In this document: piece by piece, positions 11,402 through 20,259 of the stretch | How the letters are laid out: every line of letters starts with the position of its first letter | How positions within the stretch are numbered: position 1 is the first letter of the stretch | NCBI GenBank assembly: GCA_963734295.1 | Contig: CAVTGS010000015.1 | Location: 62,001-126,000 of the forward strand | Source of the DNA: JAEUMW01 sp963734295 | Lineage (GTDB): Bacteria; Pseudomonadota; Gammaproteobacteria; Burkholderiales; JAEUMW01 | DNA length: 64,000 bases | Direction: 5' to 3' | Position numbers and translations under genes: made by a program | The notes under the pieces: generated by a model | What the model was told of the DNA's origin: nothing | What the model saw: only the letters and a program-made list of their open reading frames with translations | Databases searched by the model: none

Positions 11402-11671
11402 CTACGCTACGATCCTTATGAGCTCAAGGGCTCTGAATCGATCGATAGCTCGCCTCACATCCTCTTGGATTTTATCTTCCTCCACGTCAAAATCTTTTGC
11501 AAGTGCCTCGGCGATCTCGCCTGGGGAGAGGCCCTCCTGGCACTTGCGCCAGATAAAACTGGCCGTCCTGTTGAGCTGATGGATCAGGTTGGATTCGGTA
11601 TCGAGCAGGAGAACCTCCCCATCGACCTCGCGCTCCATCAAGCCGTTGACCTGTCTGCACAGACTGTTCAC
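11402..11671 (-). CDS. PqqD-like (RRE-fold) peptide chaperone
   Basis: The 89-aa protein starts at GTG 11671 with AGGAAGG about 7 bases upstream. The sequence EVLLLDTESNLIHQLNRTASFIWRKCQEGLSP is the typical PqqD winged-helix pattern (strand, 'D...LNxTA..IW', then helix), followed by EIAEALAKDFDVEEDKIQEDV. Members of this family bind leader peptides of ribosomally made, modified peptides (RRE domain) or act in HprK-related kinase systems. No radical-SAM, lasso cyclase or PQQ genes are nearby, so a PQQ role is unlikely. It leads the set followed by the 61-aa peptide and the kinase. Confidence 0.85.
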   Translation of the reverse strand: MNSLCRQVNGLMEREVDGEVLLLDTESNLIHQLNRTASFIWRKCQEGLSPGEIAEALAKDFDVEEDKIQEDVRRAIDRFRALELIRIVA

Positions 11672-11789
11672 CGCTGCCTTCCTCGAACTCGCTCACCGCG
11701 ATTTTTGACGCTTTTCCAATCGAGAAGTTTTCTCATCCTCATATGATAGCGCTGACCAACGGATGAACGGTAATCGACAAGCCCGACGG

Positions 11790-13703
11790 TCACGAGATCT
11801 CGCCGATCGCTTCCAGCTCGGCGTGGACTTCGAGCCAGCGTTCTTCCGCCGCCTCGAGCAGTCGCGTTAGCTCTTTCTGCCGCTTGGCCATGCCCTGCAG
11901 CCTGCCGTGCTCGGCTGCCGTGTACAGCGCCGGATCCGCGAGCCGCGCATCGAGATCACGCTTGTCCTGCTGCCACTGCCCCAGCTCCCGCTCGAGCGCC
12001 TCCGCCTCCTTCAGCAACGACCGGCGCCGCGCGAGGTTTGACCGACGATCCGCCGCGGCATTGTCGCGGGCGTCTTTGCGTGTTGTCTTGTCGGCCGGGC
12101 GATCGGCTTCGTTCCGCGTCGCGGGCCGCGCGTTGCGCCTCCCCTCGAGCCAGGCGAGGTAGTCGTCCACGTCGCCGTCGAACCCGGTCGCGCGCCCGTC
12201 CACCACGAGAAGGAATTCGTCGCAAACGGTTCGCAGCAGCGCGCGGTCGTGAGACACCAGCACCAAGCTACCCTCGTATTCCGCGAGCGCTTTCGTGAGC
12301 GCGAGGCGCATGTCGAGGTCTAGGTGGTTGGTGGGTTCGTCGAGCAGCAGCAGATTGGGCCGCTGTCGCACCAGCAGCGCGAGGGCGAGTCGCGACTTCT
12401 CGCCGCCGGAAAACGGCTCGATCGGGGAGTCCACCATTGCGCCTCCGAAGTCGAATCCGCCCAGGTAGTCGCGCAGATCCTGCTCCCGCGTCCGGGCCTC
12501 CAATCGCAGCAGATGTTGCAGCGGCGACTCCTGCGGCCGCAACTGCTCGAGCTGATGCTGCGCGAAGTAGCCGATGGCGAGACCTTTGCCTGCCGTGCGC
12601 CGCCCCGAGAGCGGCTCGAGCTCTCCCGCCAGGAGCTTGACGAGCGTCGACTTGCCCGCACCGTTCGGTCCGAGCAGGCCGAGCCGTGCACCCGGACGCA
12701 GCGTGAGCCTCACCTTCTCCAATACGACACGGTCTGGGTAACCCGCTGCCGCGTCGTCGAGCGCAAGCAGCGGGTCCGGAGCCCGCGCGGGGGCCGGAAA
12801 CACGAAATCGAACGGCGTGTCGACGTGGGCGGCGGCGATGCGCTCCAGGCGGTCGAGCGCCTTCAGCCGACTCTGAGCCTGGCGCGCCTTGGTGGCCTTG
12901 GCGCGGAACCGCGCGACGAAGCGCTCGAGGTGCGCGATCTCGCGCTGCTGCTTTTCGAACATCGCTTGCTGCAGGGCGAGCTGGGTCGCGCGCTGCACCT
13001 CGAACGACGAGTAGTTACCGGTGTACAGGGTGAGCCGCCGGCTGTGGATGTGGACGACGTGGGTCACGCAGGCATCGAGAAAATCGCGATCGTGAGAGAC
13101 GAGGATCAGCGTGCCGCGGTAGCCTGCGAGCCAACGCTCCAGCCACACCACCGCGTCGAGGTCGAGATGGTTGGTGGGCTCGTCGAGCAGCAGCAGGTCG
13201 GAGCGGCTCATCAGTGCCTGCGCGAGATTGAGGCGCATGCGCCAGCCGCCGGAGAAATCCGCCACCGGCCGCGCGAGATCCCCCTCGGCAAAGCCCAGAC
13301 CCGCCAGTAGCGCACCAGCGCGGGCCGGTGCGCCGTAGCCTTCGATCTCGTGCAGTCGTGCGTGCAGCTCGCCGATGCGGTGGCCGTCGTGCACGGCTTC
13401 CGCGTCCGCCAACTCGTGCTCGATCGCACGCAGCTCCGCGTCGCCGTCGAGCGCGTACTCCAGCGCCGGCGTCGCCAGTGCCGGCGTTTCCTGGGCAACG
13501 AAAGCGATGGTCCATTCGGCAGGCAGCTCGCAGTCGCCCAAGTCGGTGTGGAGCTCGGCGCGCAGCAGCGCGAACAGACTCGATTTGCCGCTGCCGTTCG
13601 CGCCGACCAGACCGACCCGCCAGCCAGGATGGATCTGGAGCGTGGCATCTTCGATCAGTCGCCGCGCGCCGCGGGCGAGGGTGAGGTTGCGAAACTGGAT
13701 CAC
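11790..13703 (-). CDS. ABC-F family ATPase, YheS type
   Basis: The 637-aa soluble protein has two ABC ATPase domains and no membrane segment. Domain 1 has Walker A GANGSGKSS and signature FSGGWRMRLNLAQAL; domain 2 has GPNGAGKST and FSGGEKSRLALALLV. Both have LLLLDEPTNHLDLD Walker B stretches, and SHDRDFLD / SHDRALLR switch histidines are present. An arginine/lysine-rich linker (ARFRAKATKARQAQSRLKALDR) joins them and a coiled-coil C-terminus follows. This is the YheS branch of ABC-F translation factors acting at the ribosome. The start is GTG 13703. It is intact and ordinary. Confidence 0.92.
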   Translation of the reverse strand: MIQFRNLTLARGARRLIEDATLQIHPGWRVGLVGANGSGKSSLFALLRAELHTDLGDCELPAEWTIAFVAQETPALATPALEYALDGDAELRAIEHELADAEAVHDGHRIGELHARLHEIEGYGAPARAGALLAGLGFAEGDLARPVADFSGGWRMRLNLAQALMSRSDLLLLDEPTNHLDLDAVVWLERWLAGYRGTLILVSHDRDFLDACVTHVVHIHSRRLTLYTGNYSSFEVQRATQLALQQAMFEKQQREIAHLERFVARFRAKATKARQAQSRLKALDRLERIAAAHVDTPFDFVFPAPARAPDPLLALDDAAAGYPDRVVLEKVRLTLRPGARLGLLGPNGAGKSTLVKLLAGELEPLSGRRTAGKGLAIGYFAQHQLEQLRPQESPLQHLLRLEARTREQDLRDYLGGFDFGGAMVDSPIEPFSGGEKSRLALALLVRQRPNLLLLDEPTNHLDLDMRLALTKALAEYEGSLVLVSHDRALLRTVCDEFLLVVDGRATGFDGDVDDYLAWLEGRRNARPATRNEADRPADKTTRKDARDNAAADRRSNLARRRSLLKEAEALERELGQWQQDKRDLDARLADPALYTAAEHGRLQGMAKRQKELTRLLEAAEERWLEVHAELEAIGEIS

Positions 13704-13826
13704 GGATTGAACGAAGCGGGATCAGCCGCGCATTCTATCCGAGGCCGAGCGTGCTTCAATCGCCGCGTCCGCAGCCGCACCGCATGAAGAGACGCGCGGG
13801 CAAGCGTGCTACGCTTCCGGCCTGCC

Positions 13827-14540
13827 ATGGAAATCGAAGCGCTGCGCCTGACCAGCACTCCAACCGAACCAGGCACGGTACGGCCGCCGAGCGCGGTCTC
13901 TGTCGATGTGGCTGGCGAAACGTTATGGCTGCTGCCCGAGCTTGCCGCGTTCTGGCCGGCCCGCGGGACGCTCTTCGTGGCCGACGCGCATATCGGCAAG
14001 GCGGCGGCGTTTCGTGCCGCCGGTATTGCCATTCCGGCGGGTACGACCGCCTCGGACCTCGCCCGTCTGTCGCATCTGATCGCGCAACTCGGCGCAGCGC
14101 GCGTCGCGTTCCTCGGCGATCTGCTGCACAGCCGGCAGGGACGACAACCACGCACGCTCGATGCGTTTCGCACGTGGCGGGCGCGGCATGCGGGCGTCGA
14201 GATGGTGCTGGTGCGCGGCAACCACGACCGGCACGCCGGCGACCCGCCCGGCGAGTGGCGCATCGTCTGCATGGATCAGCCGGTCGTGATTGGCGCATTC
14301 GCGCTCTGCCACGATCCGCAGCCGGTCGCGGGCCAGTACGTGCTCGCAGGCCACGTTCACCCCGCGGTGCGCTTGAAAGGAAGAGGGCGCGACCGGGCGC
14401 GGCTGCCGTGCTTCGTGTTGCGTCGGAACCACGCGCTTCTTCCCGCATTCGGCGGGTTCACGGGCACGTACACACTGGCTCCGGAGAGCGGTGACCGTGT
14501 GTACGTGGTGGCAGGCGACTCGGTCGTGCCTGCGCGTTGA
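13827..14540 (+). CDS. pdeM: ligase-associated metallophosphoesterase, PdeM type
   Basis: About 237 aa from ATG 13827 (MEIEALRLTS); a longer in-frame start at 13806 has no better support. Metal-binding motifs are in order: VADAHIGK (D-x-H), FLGDLLHS (GD), VRGNHDRH (GNHD) and AGHVHPAV (GHxH). The layout matches the 'ligase-associated DNA damage response endonuclease PdeM' family, which is usually next to an ATP-dependent ligase, a DEAD helicase and a lhr-like gene. None of those partners is in the neighbourhood, so the link to DNA repair rests on family only. Confidence 0.8.
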   Translation: MEIEALRLTSTPTEPGTVRPPSAVSVDVAGETLWLLPELAAFWPARGTLFVADAHIGKAAAFRAAGIAIPAGTTASDLARLSHLIAQLGAARVAFLGDLLHSRQGRQPRTLDAFRTWRARHAGVEMVLVRGNHDRHAGDPPGEWRIVCMDQPVVIGAFALCHDPQPVAGQYVLAGHVHPAVRLKGRGRDRARLPCFVLRRNHALLPAFGGFTGTYTLAPESGDRVYVVAGDSVVPAR

Positions 14541-14551
14541 CGCGTAGGCGG

Positions 14552-15022
14552 TCAGCGCGCGGTTTCGTTGAGGCGAAGCTGCGCGGGTTGGTGCAGGAAG
14601 AGGAGCGCCGCGGAGGCGATCATGAACCAAATCCACACGTCTTTCGGGAAGCCGAGGAAGGCGATCGCCAACCCGAACAGGCCCGCCAGCGAATCCAGCG
14701 CCCAGACCTGAACCAGCCGGACGCGCAGGATCGGCAGATCCGCAGCGCGGGCGCGGGCCCGGTGAACCGGAAGATCCGAGGGCGACCAGCGGCGCCACAT
14801 GGTGTGCGCGATGACGGCTGCGATGGCTGCGACCGCACCGAAGAAATAGGGCAGGGCCCAGAGCTTGTGCGCAGCCGCGTCGTCGGCGACACCCAGAAAG
14901 AAGGCAAGCGCTGCGTAGGCGAGCGGACACAAGAAGTTCGCGCCCCAGAGAAAGTCCAGCACACGATGAGAAGTTGCGGGATTCGAAGCCACGGACGCGG
15001 CTTTTTCGGGGTCATACAGCAT
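14552..15022 (-). CDS. small integral membrane protein, unknown
   Basis: About 156 aa starting at MLYDPEKAAS (15022); the longer frame would overlap the upstream gene. Roughly four hydrophobic segments are visible (VLDFLWGANFLCPLAYAALA, LWALPYFFGAVAAIAAVIAH, WALDSLAGLFGLAIAFLG, WIWFMIASAALLFLH). The family is not recognised. It follows the RTX gene that ends at 15084 on the same strand, so it may share its transcript. Confidence 0.6.
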   Translation of the reverse strand: MLYDPEKAASVASNPATSHRVLDFLWGANFLCPLAYAALAFFLGVADDAAAHKLWALPYFFGAVAAIAAVIAHTMWRRWSPSDLPVHRARARAADLPILRVRLVQVWALDSLAGLFGLAIAFLGFPKDVWIWFMIASAALLFLHQPAQLRLNETAR

Positions 15023-15083
15023 CCCGCCCAGAGAGCAGCTTTCGTGCCCCGCCAGCCGCTTCCATGGGGAAGGGTATGGCGCG

Positions 15084-16355
15084 TCAGGCCAACGGGTGAT
15101 CCGTCCGGACCTCGAAGTAGCCGTTGGTGATGTAGTGGAGGGTCGCTGCTTCGGCATTACCGCCGAAGGCTGCCTGGAGATCGGCGTAGTTTGCGAGGTA
15201 CTGCGCGGCGTCGAACAGGTCTGGGGCGCGGTGCTCGAGGTAGCCCGCCACGATGTAGTGGTTAGCGCCGATGTCGGGGTCCGGATTCGCCGCCACTTGA
15301 GCGTGGAATGCGTTGATCAGATCGGGGTACGAGGCGATGTATTCGAGTCCATCGAACGTAGTGGTGCGGCCTTCGAAGCGACCAGACTGGATGAAGTGAC
15401 TCGCCCCCGCATCGGCACTCGCACCCAGCGCATTGACCAGATCCCCATACGAAGCAATGTATTCGAGAGCGTCGAACGTTGTCGTGCGCCCCTCGTAGAA
15501 ACCTGCCTGCCAGTAGTGATTGAACCCTGCTCCGGCGTTAGTCCCGAAGGCCGCCATCAGGTCCTGATAGGAAGCGATGTACGCGAGCGGCTCCGGCGTT
15601 ACGTGCTCGACCTTGTCGGCGAATCGGATCGATTCGGTGTCGAATAGGCGGTCGACGCCGTCGAAGTTCGAGAAGACCGTCGCGCCGCCGCTCCAGGCGA
15701 TGGCATAGGCCGCACGCGGGCCGAAGTAGCCCGCGGTGTCCAGACCAGGTCCGCCGTCGAGCACGTCGGAGCCTTGGTTCCCCGTCAGCGTGTCGGCGCC
15801 CAGGTCTCCCCAGAGAATATCGCTCCCCCCGGCACCGCGGATGACGTCGTCGGAAGGCGTGCCGGCAAGTCGATAATCGAAGTCGAGAAGATTGGCATAG
15901 CCGGGATAATCACTGGGCTGGGGATTGTTCGACGGGTGATTGCCGTTGAAGGGGGGAAGATTGTTGACGAAATCGAGTCCGACGACGTTCAGCAGCGATG
16001 CGATGAACGACGTGGAGTTCTGCGTGAGGACGTAGTAGTCGGGCGCTTGCGCCTTGATCTCCAGCGCATGCTGCATGATGAGGCTCCACACCGCATCGAC
16101 GTCGCGCCCGCCGAAGTCGAGCAGTCGCTCCGCCCGGTTGAGATCGCTGGTTTCCTGGGCCTGAGCGTAAGGAATGCCGATCTGCGTGACGTTGAAGCGC
16201 AGGCGCAGCACCGGGAACGGATCCACGGTGACGTCGGAGAGCGAGGTGACGAATCGCTCTCCCGTATCCTTCTCGTAGACGAGGTAGCAATGGGACTTGC
16301 CCGTCTCGAATCCGAGCGTGTGCGCCTCCTTGGCGACGAGGAAAATCTTCGACAT
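15084..16355 (-). CDS. RTX protein with C-terminal ~40-aa repeats
   Basis: The start at MSKIFLVAKE (16355) is supported by AGGAG about 8 bases upstream. Residues 1-145 form an unrecognised domain, with YYVLTQNSTSFIASLLN near its end. Residues ~165-245 carry RTX Ca-binding repeats (GAGGSDILWGDLGADTLTGNQ). Residues ~258-423 are four copies of the YIASYxDL repeat, ending YFEVRTDHPLA. It lies immediately downstream of the serralysin-like gene on the same strand and shares its C-terminal array, so both are probably exported by the same type I system. The N-terminal activity is unknown. Confidence 0.75.
   Translation of the reverse strand: MSKIFLVAKEAHTLGFETGKSHCYLVYEKDTGERFVTSLSDVTVDPFPVLRLRFNVTQIGIPYAQAQETSDLNRAERLLDFGGRDVDAVWSLIMQHALEIKAQAPDYYVLTQNSTSFIASLLNVVGLDFVNNLPPFNGNHPSNNPQPSDYPGYANLLDFDYRLAGTPSDDVIRGAGGSDILWGDLGADTLTGNQGSDVLDGGPGLDTAGYFGPRAAYAIAWSGGATVFSNFDGVDRLFDTESIRFADKVEHVTPEPLAYIASYQDLMAAFGTNAGAGFNHYWQAGFYEGRTTTFDALEYIASYGDLVNALGASADAGASHFIQSGRFEGRTTTFDGLEYIASYPDLINAFHAQVAANPDPDIGANHYIVAGYLEHRAPDLFDAAQYLANYADLQAAFGGNAEAATLHYITNGYFEVRTDHPLA
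15090..15590 (-). repeat. four-copy YIASYxDL repeat array
   Basis: Four units of about 40 residues occupy the C-terminus of the protein ending at 15084. The pattern is [LA]-[EQ]-Y-[IL]-A-[SN]-Y-x-D-L then A[FL]G, an AG, H-[YF]-I, then G-x-x-E-[GH]-R and F-D. Each unit lies about 120-138 bases apart in DNA. The third unit carries an insertion around PDPDIGANHYI. Confidence 0.8.
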
Positions 16356-16413
16356 GGCATTTGCTCCTGGATGCACGAGATCGTTTCGCGCGGCCTCTGC
16401 GCGCAGGCGTAGC

Positions 16414-18471
16414 TCAGGTCAGCGGATGATCTGTTCTGTGCTCGAAGTATCCCGCCGTGATGTAGTGAATCGTCGCCGCTTCCGTGTTGGCACCGAATGC
16501 AGTGTGCAGGTCCGCATAGTTGGCCAGGTACTGCGCGGCGTCGAACAGGTCGGCAACCCTATGCTCGGCGTAGCCGGCGACGATGTAGTGGTTCGCCCCG
16601 ATGTCGGGATCCGGATGGCTCGCGATCGGGGTGTGAAACGCATTGATCAAGTCCGCGTAGGAAGCAATGTATTGCAGACCGTCGAACGTGACTTGCCGGC
16701 CCTCGGTATGCCCGGGGCCGATGTAGTGACTCGCCCCGGCGTCGCCGTTGGCACCGAGCGCCTTGATGAGATCAACGTAGGAAGCGATGTACTCCAGCGA
16801 GTCGAAGCTTACGGTCCTGCCTTCGAATCGGCCCGCCTGGATGTAGTGTGTCGAGCCTGCATCGGCGTTGGCGCCGATGGCATTCATCAAGTCCACGTAA
16901 GACGCCACGTACTCCAGGCCGTCGAAGCTGATGCTACGCCCCTCGAACCGCCCCGCAGAGATGTAATGCGCTGCGCCGGCCTCATCGTCGAGACCGAGCG
17001 CATTTGCCAGATCGCCATAGGAGGCGATGTACTCCAGACCGTCGAACGTAGTGCCGCGTCCCTCGAAGCGTCCCGAAACGATGTAGTGCGCCGCACCGGC
17101 CTCGTCGTTCGCTCCCAAGGCGTTCATCAGATCGCCGTACGAGGCCACGTACTCGAGCCCGCTGAAAGTCACCTTGCGACCTTCGTAGTAGCCGGCGTTC
17201 GCATAGTGATCGACCCCCGCGCCCGCATTGGCGCCCAGTGCCGCCATGAGATCGGCATAGCTCGCGACGTACTCGAGCGAGCTGTCGACTGTCGACGCCG
17301 CGGCCGTCCTGTCGGCAAACCGGAGGAACTCCACGTTCCACAGGCGATCGACCCCGTCGCCGCCCCCGCCGTCCTGCCCGACCGCCAAGATTGCACCCGG
17401 CGCCCGCAGCGCAGTGTAGGCGCCGTGCCCTGCGGTGAAGACGGCGACGTCCGAGCTGCCGTCGCCGCCATCCAGCGAGTCGATGCCGGCACCGCCTGTG
17501 ATAGTGTCGTCGCCGCCTCTGCCCTCCAGGCGATTCCCCAGGTCGTTGCCAACGATCGTGTCCGCGAGATTCGACCCAATCGCGCTCTCGATCGCCACGT
17601 CGAAGGCGACCGCGGTCACCGAGTTCGCGCCAGTCCGTGAGAAGCCTCCCGGCACCAACGTCAGCGTCGCCCCGGCAGCGGTCAGTCCCGAGGCATCGAG
17701 CGCGTCGATGCCGCCGGCGTCCCAGAGCGTCCTGACCACGCCGTCGTCGAGCAGGGGATAGACATCGTCGCCGGCGTGGTATGCCGTGTTCGCGCCGTAG
17801 ATGCTCTGTACGGCCCGGATATCCAGGGGCATCGGCGTTGCCTGGTGACCTGCGCTCGGGATCGTCGGGCTGATGTTGTCGTAGCTCATGACCGTCCACA
17901 GTCCCGAGTCGTACGCGCCGATCCCGAGCGCAGAGAAGGTCGGCCGGCCATTTCCGCCATCGTCGAACGGGTGTTTCAGTCCCAAAACGTGCCCGATCTC
18001 GTGCACTGCGGCCCAGCGGCCTACGCCACCCGGCTGCATGTAGGACGGGAAGCCGCTCGCAAGGTTGAAGAACATGTCCCCCTCCGGCCGCGGATACTCG
18101 GACCGGGTGAGACCCGAGGCGGAGAGGATGCTATCCGCGAAGGCGGGATCCGGAAAGAAACTGAAGCTGACGAGCGAGGGATTTGCGGCATCACTGAACA
18201 GCGCCACCGCCACGTCCGCGCCGGTCTGCGTGAGTAGAGAAGGGCCACCTGTTCTCTGAAAGCTCACATTCGCGACGTTCGCCCACTCGACGAATGCTCG
18301 TGAGTAGCCGCTCGAAAGCTCCGCGGTCCAATACGCGCCAGCTGGCGGGTCGCTGTGCTCGGAGTAGGTGAACACGGGCGGACCGCTGAAGAACCACCTG
18401 CCCCCCTGGATCAATCCTGCAAGGAATGGATCGCTGCTGACGGGGACTGCATTTCCGACTGGTGTTGCCAC
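16414..18471 (-). CDS. serralysin-like M10 metalloprotease with RTX and C-terminal ~40-aa repeats
   Basis: The 685-aa protein starts at GTG 18471 with GGAGGAGGAG just upstream. The zinc site HEIGHVLGLKHP (about residue 151) and the Met-turn segment VMSYDN define a serralysin-type metzincin. A short RTX stretch follows (LEGRGGDDTITGGAGIDSLDGG, about 312-332). Residues ~395-685 are seven copies of the ~40-aa YIASYxDL repeat, ending YFEHRTDHPLT. Serralysins are exported by type I secretion without a cleaved signal; none is visible here either. The catalytic motif is complete, so activity is likely. Canonical serralysins have more RTX repeats and a different C-terminus. Confidence 0.88.
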   Translation of the reverse strand: MATPVGNAVPVSSDPFLAGLIQGGRWFFSGPPVFTYSEHSDPPAGAYWTAELSSGYSRAFVEWANVANVSFQRTGGPSLLTQTGADVAVALFSDAANPSLVSFSFFPDPAFADSILSASGLTRSEYPRPEGDMFFNLASGFPSYMQPGGVGRWAAVHEIGHVLGLKHPFDDGGNGRPTFSALGIGAYDSGLWTVMSYDNISPTIPSAGHQATPMPLDIRAVQSIYGANTAYHAGDDVYPLLDDGVVRTLWDAGGIDALDASGLTAAGATLTLVPGGFSRTGANSVTAVAFDVAIESAIGSNLADTIVGNDLGNRLEGRGGDDTITGGAGIDSLDGGDGSSDVAVFTAGHGAYTALRAPGAILAVGQDGGGGDGVDRLWNVEFLRFADRTAAASTVDSSLEYVASYADLMAALGANAGAGVDHYANAGYYEGRKVTFSGLEYVASYGDLMNALGANDEAGAAHYIVSGRFEGRGTTFDGLEYIASYGDLANALGLDDEAGAAHYISAGRFEGRSISFDGLEYVASYVDLMNAIGANADAGSTHYIQAGRFEGRTVSFDSLEYIASYVDLIKALGANGDAGASHYIGPGHTEGRQVTFDGLQYIASYADLINAFHTPIASHPDPDIGANHYIVAGYAEHRVADLFDAAQYLANYADLHTAFGANTEAATIHYITAGYFEHRTDHPLT
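16419..17285 (-). repeat. seven-copy YIASYxDL repeat array
   Basis: Seven units of about 40 residues at the C-terminus of the serralysin-like protein. They are spaced about 120 bases apart; the sixth is lengthened by a PDPDIGANHYIVAGYAEHR insertion. The last unit (AAQYLANYADL) closely matches the last units of the proteins ending at 15084 and 22849, so the terminal pair of units looks orthologous between proteins while the internal units look locally duplicated. Confidence 0.82.
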
Positions 18472-19115
18472 TCTCTCCTCCTCCGGCCCTCCTGCTTCTC
18501 CCGGCGATTGTCGTCACCTGGAATCGGCCCCACGCTTCTGTCTACCGCAGGGCGGCCTGCCAAGTCACTGCGCGACGGGTTTCGATTCCCTTGCAGCGAC
18601 GACCTCCGCGGCAACGTCGCCTGCCGCCTTCGCCATCACGTCATAGACCGCCTTGTGCGTCACCTTGACGATCTCCTCCTGAGGGCGCCGTGTTGAGCAT
18701 GTACGAAGGTCCTTCTACCGGGCCGGATACATAAACCTTCTGCCAGCGGATTGCACCGGTCGCGTCGAGGACATGCAGGTCGATCGAAACGACCGCAGTG
18801 GGCGTTATCGCAAACCCCACGTTCTTGAGCTGGTTGTACTCGTACGTGAAGGACACGGGGTGGGGGCTTACCACCGCAACGAAGCGATCGGCGTCGTGGA
18901 TCGTCGCGCCCGTCTCGGCGCCGCCGCGGAACGCGTCACTGAAGGCCGCCAATGTGGCTTCAGAAGTGGTTCCGTTTGTTTGAACAACTTTCCCCGATTT
19001 ATAAGTGGACTCCGGGCAGATTGCTGAAGGTGCAGAGTTGTCCACGGCGGCGTGCGTCGCTTGCGACGAACGCAAAGCCGCGGTGGGCAACTCGGGGCGC
19101 ACCAGAGACTTCATC

Positions 19116-19945
19116 TTACGCAGCCAAGCGCATGGGCGGCAGTGCTGCCAGATACTGCTCCTCGGGCGTGATGCGCCCAGGCTCGAATGACTGCGATGCG
19201 TGTTGTACCAAGCCAGATAGTCGGCAATGTCGGCGCGTGCCGCGCTCACGCTGTCGTAGGCTTTCAGGTACACCCGTTCGTACTTCACGCTGCGCCACAG
19301 GCGCTCGACGAAGACGTTGTCGCGCCAGGCCCCGCGCCCGTCCATGGACAGCTTGCAGCCCTGGTCCAGCACGACTCGGGTGAACTCCTCGGCCGTGAAC
19401 TGGCTGCCCTGGTCGGTGTTGACGATCTCAGGGGTGCCGTATCGGGCCAAGGCCTGTTCCATCACCTCTGTGGCGTGGCAGGCTTCCAGCGTGATCGCCA
19501 CCTTGTGCGCCAGCACCTTGCGGCTGACCACATCGACCACGGCAGTGAGGTACACGAAGCCCCGCGCCATCGGGATGTAGGTGGTGTCGAGCGCCCAGAC
19601 CTGGTTGGCGCGGGTGATCGCCAGCTTGCGCAGCAGGTAGGGGTAGATCTTGTGGCCCGGCGTGGCTTTGCTGGTGCCCGGCTGGGGCGCCAGCGCCTCA
19701 ATGCCCATGCGATACATGAGCGTTCTGATGTGGCGCCGTCCCGCATGGATACCTTGCCGGGCCAACTGGTCACGCAGCATGCGTGCACCCATGAAGGGGT
19801 GCTCCAGGTGCAGTTCGTCGATCTTGCGCATGAGTGCCAGATCGGCCGGGCTAACCGGCTGGGGCAGGTAGTAGACCGTGCCCCGACTGATGTTCAGCAG
19901 CCTGGCCTGGCGCGTGATGGAAAGCTCGTGGTCTCGGTCAATCAT
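19116..19945 (-). CDS. IS3-family transposase OrfB (rve integrase), frameshifted at C-terminus
   Basis: The protein starts at MIDRDHELSI, overlapping the orfA stop by 4 bases (ATGA). It carries an HTH_21-like N-terminus and the DDE integrase core: WALDTTYIP (D), NTDQGSQFTAEEF (D) and NVFVERLWRSVKYE (E). After HRSHSSLG a one-base loss changes frame; the alternate frame gives the expected ending ITPEEQYLAALPPMRLAA and a stop at 19116. Without correction the frame reads on into the disrupted lipoprotein gene to 18641, an artefactual fusion. Confidence 0.85.
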
Positions 19946-20259
19946 GGCTTTGCGCTCAGCAATCCCGCCTTGGTGAGCGCGCTTTCTAAAAAATCATTCT
20001 CCAGCGTCAACGCCCCGATCTTGGCGTGCAGCGGGGCGAGGTTCACCGGCTCGGGCGGGGCACCAGAGCCAAAGACCTCGGCTGCGCGCTCGAGCAGCCG
20101 CCCCTTCCAGTCGGCGATCTGATTCGGATGCACCTCGAACTGTTCGCACAGTTCAGCCATGGTGCGGTCCTCTCGCAAGGCGGCCAGGGCCACGCGGGCC
20201 TTGAACGCCGGATTGTGCGCGCGCCGCGTGCGCCGCGCCGATGCCTTCTTCTTGACCAT
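19942..20259 (-). CDS. IS3-family transposase OrfA
   Basis: The 105-aa basic protein has a helix-turn-helix of the HTH_Tnp_1 type (NPAFKARVALAALREDRTMA, then ELCEQFEVHPNQIADWKGRL) and a leucine-rich coiled coil at the end (LHAKIGALTLENDFLESAL). This is the usual OrfA architecture, giving DNA binding and dimerisation. The 4-base overlap with orfB suggests coupled translation rather than classical -1 frameshifting, though both occur in IS3 elements. Confidence 0.88.
   Translation of the reverse strand: MVKKKASARRTRRAHNPAFKARVALAALREDRTMAELCEQFEVHPNQIADWKGRLLERAAEVFGSGAPPEPVNLAPLHAKIGALTLENDFLESALTKAGLLSAKP

Noticed and set aside
12324..13310. A 328-codon plus-strand frame
   Set aside because: Shadow of the ABC-F gene on the opposite strand.
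13756..14930. Long minus-strand frames over pdeM and the neighbouring membrane gene
   Set aside because: Arg-rich, domain-free translations antisense to pdeM with its complete metal motifs.
16419..17285. Regular ~120-base repeats
   Set aside because: They encode the ~40-residue protein repeat, so they are not CRISPR or an intergenic repeat.
18641..19945. 434-codon 'transposase' as a real fusion protein
   Set aside because: The last ~120 codons belong to the disrupted lipoprotein; a one-base loss near the orfB end explains the read-through.
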